DNA from: Psychrobacter sanguinis
GTDB taxonomy: Bacteria > Pseudomonadota > Gammaproteobacteria > Pseudomonadales > Moraxellaceae
Length of the DNA: 64,000 nt
Direction: 5' to 3'
Assembly (NCBI RefSeq): GCF_020736705.1
Contig: NZ_CP085990.1
Span: 2,046,001 to 2,110,000 of the forward strand
The stretch's first letter is position 1. The number at the start of each line of letters is the position of its first letter. The translations under genes and the position numbers were made by a program. Below the pieces are notes generated by a model. That model saw only the letters and a list, made by a program, of their open reading frames with translations. It did not search any database and was not told the DNA's origin. Shown here piece by piece: positions 60,405 to 64,000 of the stretch.

Positions 60405-61130
60405 TTATCTAAATGGAATAAGTTCGATTGTACCACTGGCAGTAACGCCTAAACGCGTATTACCACCCTCAAACTCTTGAACAGGTACACTACTTTTTGC
60501 AGCAGCATCACGCATCATCATCATCGGACGTGGTTGATAGCCACCGCTTGAGTTAATAGAAACATTGATAATTTGATAGCCGCTCATGTCCCAAGTCTCA
60601 GCTAAAGACTTGGCTTGGTCTCTAAATTTTAAAGAGGCTTTTTTAATAAGGTCCTTTTCAAGCTGTTTTTGTTTCTCTTCAGAGACACCAAACTGAAGAT
60701 TTTGCACTACTAGATTTTGTTGTAAGTTGGCAACAAGCTCACTGGTTTTAGCAAAGTCTTTGCTTTTTAGATCCACACTAACCGTACCGGTCCAACCCAC
60801 AATCTTACCGTTATCATCATATTTAGGGTAGGTATTTTGCTGTCCGGTGGTAGTGGTAACTGTTGGATAGCGCTTAGCAATACTGAGCGCTTGATTCATC
60901 GCAGTATTAAGCTCTGTCGCTAGTTTTTTTGGGGTAGACGCTTGTGCTTGTTTATATAAAGTTGCTGTTACTTGGTCATTTTCAACTTCTTGGTTGGCTT
61001 CAACATTGAAGCTGATTTGGTTGTAGCCGGTTGGCTCAGCATTTGCAGCTTGAGCGAAAAGGGCAGCACTGCCTAATACAGATAGCATGGCAGCTTTAGA
61101 CAGGGTATTGGAAAGTGATTTTGACATCAT
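60405..61130 (-). CDS. SIMPL (DUF541) domain periplasmic protein
   Basis: This 241-residue protein has a signal peptide (cleavage near AANA-EP, residue 32). The mature part begins YNQISFNVEANQEVENDQVTATLYKQA, the start of a SIMPL/DUF541 domain. SIAKRYPTVTTTTGQQNTYPKYDDNGKIVGWTGTVSVDLKS and LKFRDQAKSLAETWDMSGYQIINVSIN follow, and it ends VTASGTIELIPF. Family members are periplasmic or outer-membrane proteins linked to stress or signalling, with no defined activity. Met2 is an alternative start. Monocistronic. Confidence 0.88.
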   Translation of the reverse strand: MMSKSLSNTLSKAAMLSVLGSAALFAQAANAEPTGYNQISFNVEANQEVENDQVTATLYKQAQASTPKKLATELNTAMNQALSIAKRYPTVTTTTGQQNTYPKYDDNGKIVGWTGTVSVDLKSKDFAKTSELVANLQQNLVVQNLQFGVSEEKQKQLEKDLIKKASLKFRDQAKSLAETWDMSGYQIINVSINSSGGYQPRPMMMMRDAAAKSSVPVQEFEGGNTRLGVTASGTIELIPFR

Positions 61131-61361
61131 TGTATTCCTTACAAATTATAATGGTTAAAATTTTGATAATCATAAGCTGCTTTGTTTAGTCTATAGAAGG
61201 CATAAGCAGAGAACAGCCAATTGAAGCAAATAATATCATGTTACATATTTGCAGTAAGTGCAAACCCTGTGAATATTGTTACACAAATCTGCGCTTGCTT
61301 TATCTGTAATTGCCTATCTTTCCTATCTGCAAAATAGCACACAGTAAATGTTCGAATATGC

Positions 61362-61389
61362 TTGAAAACATTGAAAGTTTAGGTATAAT
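61362..61389 (+). promoter_or_regulatory. sigma-70 promoter of the 4.5S RNA gene
   Basis: TTGAAA (61362-61367), 16 bases, then a consensus TATAAT (61384-61389), 6-7 bases before the RNA. Confidence 0.75.
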
Positions 61390-61395
61390 ACGTGC

Positions 61396-61508
<113 letters not shown>

Positions 61509-61556
61509 TTTTTTTGCCTAAAATTTATAAAAATCGTATGATTATTAATATGAAAT

Positions 61557-61592
61557 AAAGGTCTGTCACAATAAAGTGTCAGGCCTTTTTTA
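61557..61592 (+). terminator. terminator downstream of ffs
   Basis: AAGGTCTGTCAC / GTGTCAGGCCTT (one mismatch, one wobble) is followed by TTTTT. It lies 50 bases after the RNA. Confidence 0.75.
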
Positions 61593-61764
61593 TGGCCGAT
61601 AAAAAATAAATAAAAGCTAAGCGGTATAAAATAAGTCATGCAGTAAGGCTAAGTTAGATAGCGTAACTAGGAGCGTCTACTGTTTGCCACACTGAATGTT
61701 TACAATAGACTAAATATCAAAGGATAGATATTGAATTTTCGATAAATAAAAATAAGAGGTGATT

Positions 61765-62955
61765 ATGAAAGCTGAGATTATTGCAGTAGGTACTGAGATT
61801 TTATTAGGTCAAATTGTGAATACCAATGCTCAATATATGGCCAAAGAATTGGCTGACCTAGGTGTGGACGTCTATTTTCAAGGGGTAGTGGGTGACAATA
61901 TGGTCCGTGTCAAACAAGCCCTACAGATAGCGAGTGAACGTTCTGATTTAGTGGTATGTTGTGGTGGTTTAGGGCCTACCGAAGATGACTTAACCAAAGA
62001 TGCCATTGCTGAATTTACGGAAGCAAAATTAGTCATTGATGAAGATGCTCAAAATAAAATACTTGAACTGTTTAAAGGAGGAAACGATTCTCTAATTGCC
62101 TCTAATAAAAGACAAGCCAATACCATTGAGGGCAGTCATCTTCTAAAAAATGCAGTGGGCTTGGCAGTGGGCTTTGTGCACAAATATCAAGATACTTATT
62201 ATGCCGTACTTCCAGGTCCTCCCAGAGAAATGAAGGTGATGTTTAAACGTGAGCTCAAGCCTTTACTAGATAATATCTTGGGTACGCGTAAGAAACTTTA
62301 TTCTAAGTATTTAAAGTTTGGCAATATTGGCGAGTCTGCCGTTGAAGATACACTAAAAGAATTAATTGCGCAGCAAAGCAATGTCTCCATAGCGCCTTAT
62401 GCAGGGATTGGTGAAATCACCATTCGTCTTACAGTCAAAGCACATAGCTTAGAAGATGCAGAGAAAGACTTTGAAGGAACTGCCAAACAGATACGTCATT
62501 TGTTGGGAGATTATCTATATAGTGAAGAGAATGAATCGTTAGAGCAAGCTCTAAGTCAGCATCAGATAAATGACTTTGGGGTGTATGAGATTAATACCAA
62601 TGCTTATTTGAGCAATAGAATATTAAGTACCGATGCTCCTTATGAAAATCTAAAGGTAAGTACCACTCGGGTAGAAAAAAAGACCATTAATGAGGCGCTA
62701 GCAGCCAATCAATTTGCAGAGTTTATTGAGCAAAATAACCTTAAAAATGCAATCGGTGTGTTTCATTGTCAAATATCACAAGCTTCTCTGACTCCTTCGG
62801 GAAGACCTCAAAAGAGATTTTTTATTGCTCTGTGTGTCGATGGCAATGTATCACTTATTGAAAGAACCTTCATCGGTGATATGCAGGCGGTGCAGATAAG
62901 AGCGGCTAAAACAGCGTTATTCTTATTCTTAAAGGCGTTTAAAGAGATAAGTTAA
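61765..62955 (+). CDS. cinA: CinA-like protein with degenerate deamidase domain
   Basis: The start at ATG 61765, preceded by AAGAGG, gives 396 residues. The frame also opens at a GTG two codons earlier. The N-terminal molybdopterin-binding-like domain is canonical: VGTEILLGQIVNTNAQYMA, CCGGLGPTEDDLTKDA, LPGPPREMK. The C-terminal part keeps the CinA end (GRPQKRFFIALCVDG...GDMQAVQIRAAKTALFLFL). It lacks the AESCTGG nucleophile motif and the GIAGPGG loop of the NMN deamidase. It may retain only the N-domain (ADP-ribose pyrophosphatase-type) activity. Confidence 0.88.
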   Translation: MKAEIIAVGTEILLGQIVNTNAQYMAKELADLGVDVYFQGVVGDNMVRVKQALQIASERSDLVVCCGGLGPTEDDLTKDAIAEFTEAKLVIDEDAQNKILELFKGGNDSLIASNKRQANTIEGSHLLKNAVGLAVGFVHKYQDTYYAVLPGPPREMKVMFKRELKPLLDNILGTRKKLYSKYLKFGNIGESAVEDTLKELIAQQSNVSIAPYAGIGEITIRLTVKAHSLEDAEKDFEGTAKQIRHLLGDYLYSEENESLEQALSQHQINDFGVYEINTNAYLSNRILSTDAPYENLKVSTTRVEKKTINEALAANQFAEFIEQNNLKNAIGVFHCQISQASLTPSGRPQKRFFIALCVDGNVSLIERTFIGDMQAVQIRAAKTALFLFLKAFKEIS

Positions 62956-62972
62956 GATTATCTGTCACCAAA

Positions 62973-63012
62973 AAAAAGGAGCAAGCCTATACTATAAGCT
63001 TGCTCCTTTTTT
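62973..63012. terminator. bidirectional terminator, cinA / glutaredoxin gene
   Basis: AAAAGGAGCAAGC / GCTTGCTCCTTTT with an 11-base loop and A/T tracts, between convergent genes. Confidence 0.92.
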
Positions 63013-63024
63013 ATGAAAGTAGAG

Positions 63025-63381
63025 CTATTGATTTTGGATATGGGTTTCAATTAACGACTTATTATACCCATGAATGATTGAACCGTTAAATTGTAACAAG
63101 GGCACAGCTTGGCCACCCAGCATTTTGAATTGCTCATATCCTTCAGCGGACCTTTCTATGTCATATTCGCAATAATTCACATTATGTTTGGCTAATAATT
63201 GCTTAGTTTGCTTGCAGTAGCCACACCAGACAGCACTATAAAGCACGATATCGTTTTGCTCGGAGACATTACAAGCTAGAGCCTCAGGGACAGACTGAAC
63301 TCTACTAGCATTAATCATATAAAAGCTTGCCATTAACACTGTAGCGGTCAACACTATAGTAAATAATGTGATGGGTTTCAT
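63025..63381 (-). CDS. membrane-anchored or secreted glutaredoxin-like protein
   Basis: This 118-residue protein has an N-terminal hydrophobic helix (about residues 5-24) acting as signal or anchor, so the domain is probably periplasmic. The thioredoxin fold begins NDIVLYSAVWCGYCKQTKQLLAKHNVNYCEYDI, with the active site CGYC. QAVPLLQF provides the cis-Pro, and IIHGYNKSLIETHI the C-terminal helix. Glutaredoxins normally act in the cytoplasm with glutathione; a periplasmic form is less common and its partner is unknown. Confidence 0.85.
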   Translation of the reverse strand: MKPITLFTIVLTATVLMASFYMINASRVQSVPEALACNVSEQNDIVLYSAVWCGYCKQTKQLLAKHNVNYCEYDIERSAEGYEQFKMLGGQAVPLLQFNGSIIHGYNKSLIETHIQNQ

Positions 63382-63573
63382 ACGTCACTTGATGGGTAGA
63401 ATGTCTGCAGATGAGTATAGTTAAGATAGAGAGACAAGTCTAATCTAATCAGGCTAAAGAAACTTTATTGGTATATTTAGATATGACTCATTTCAATACC
63501 AACAATAATACCGGTATTCTATATAGCCTGCTATGGTTCGGGATATTCACTAAACCTCTCAAACGCCTATTAA

Positions 63574-63606
63574 AAAAGGCCTACCGAATATTACGGTAAG
63601 CCTTGA
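63574..63606 (-). terminator. tmRNA terminator
   Basis: On the minus strand AAGGCTTACCG / CGGTAGGCCTT (one bulge) is followed by TTTTTT. It lies 10 bases beyond the tmRNA 3' end. Confidence 0.88.
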
Positions 63607-63615
63607 TTAAGAAAT

Positions 63616-63973
63616 TGGTGGAGATGGCGGGAGTTGAACCCGCGTCCGCCAGCATTACGCCTGTGGATCTACATGCTTAGTTTCTGTCTATGGTTTTAAC
63701 CCGCACCGATCCGACAGTCAGGATGGATTGGGCGATCCTTTGAGTTTGAACCCTGAGAACTAAGGCAGTTCCCAGAGCGATCCCATATGCGTGCGCTATA
63801 CTTAACTGACCAACTATGGGCAATCAGCAGTTAAGAAAGCAGGGGTTTAGGCTGCTAGAGCGTAACTTTCGTCGTTTGCAATTATAACAATATATGTTTG
63901 ATTTACGAGAGGACATATACTCTCGGCATGCACCATCAGGTTTCATCACCAGCGTCGAAGCCAGAACATCCCC
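63616..63973 (-). ncRNA. ssrA: transfer-messenger RNA
   Basis: The 358-base RNA on the minus strand begins GGGGATGTTCTGGCTTCGAC at 63973. It ends GGGTTCAACTCCCGCCATC plus TCC-A-CCA at 63616, forming the tRNA-like acceptor and T arm. The tag frame is at 63879-63847: GCA AAC GAC GAA AGT TAC GCT CTA GCA GCC TAA, encoding ANDESYALAA. It rescues stalled ribosomes with SmpB and marks the nascent protein for proteolysis. The AGTATATGTCC / GGTGCATGCCGAGAG pseudoknot region follows the 5' end as usual. Confidence 0.96.
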
Positions 63974-63986
63974 AATAGAACGAGCT

Positions 63987-63992
63987 ATTATA
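63987..63992 (-). promoter_or_regulatory. ssrA: -10 box of the tmRNA gene
   Basis: TATAAT on the minus strand, 13 bases before the mature 5' end. The -35 would lie beyond the window. Confidence 0.6.
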
Positions 63993-64000
63993 TAGCTAAT

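Overview
The window is about 64 kb of an AT-rich gammaproteobacterial chromosome. It most resembles Psychrobacter or a close relative in the Moraxellaceae. The basis is the overall protein character, the pyrG-kdsA / eno-ftsB-ispD order, the malate synthase G, the solo Gram-negative porin, and the tmRNA tag (ANDESYALAA). The genus call is an inference from familiarity; no database was searched.

Layout. 0-8.5 kb: the end of an NhaC-type Na+/H+ antiporter, an unrecognised 258-residue protein, a MipA/OmpV outer-membrane protein, a rhomboid protease, an lldP-lldD lactate uptake and oxidation pair, a glutaredoxin-like protein and mtgA. 8.7-13.2 kb: ppk1, three consecutive small, very hydrophilic proteins without Cys or Trp, and miaE. 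13.25-17.0 kb: an IS66-family element with an 8-bp target duplication. Its tnpC is split by a second IS that has 13-bp perfect ends and a 5-bp target duplication. 17.5-30 kb: glcB, a porin, pyrG, kdsA, a three-gene copper module (Cys-less HMA-like protein, CopZ, CopA) and eno. 30.2-34.4 kb: two nearly identical 1,244-bp TnpB-only IS200/IS605-type elements flanking ftsB, ispD and tRNA-Glu. 34.8-35.6 kb: an intact-looking IS1-family element with a 9-bp duplication. 35.6-48.7 kb: rnt, pyrC, argG, accBC, a MATE exporter, hemW, glpK, an EEP-family hydrolase and a TetR regulator. 48.8-50.2 kb: an IS4-family element lying exactly inside what was a terminator hairpin between two convergent genes. 50.3-64 kb: a TonB-dependent receptor, an MscS-type channel, an Smr protein, trpC-trpD-trpG, glnA with a sigma-54/NtrC-type control region, a SIMPL protein, 4.5S RNA, a CinA-like protein, a secreted glutaredoxin and tmRNA.

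Most of the window is housekeeping metabolism. Lactate import feeds LldD, and malate synthase G points to growth on C2 compounds. Pyrimidine (pyrG, pyrC), arginine (argG), tryptophan (trpGDC), fatty acid (accBC), LPS (kdsA), isoprenoid (ispD) and nitrogen (glnA) steps are spread along it. The accessory content is mostly insertion sequences. Their boundaries could be fixed to the base from inverted repeats and target duplications.

The observations most worth following up are these. (1) The paired TnpB elements differ at four positions, all amino-acid changing, and carry Gly at the usual RuvC-II Glu position. (2) An IS4 element splits a bidirectional terminator, and its transposase start codon is buried in a 14-bp RNA hairpin. 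(3) There is a tandem set of three disordered proteins. (4) A Cys-less HMA-like protein heads the copper module. (5) The CinA-like protein lacks the deamidase motif. I did not see an unmistakable new multi-gene system. No CRISPR array, prophage or plasmid origin was recognised.
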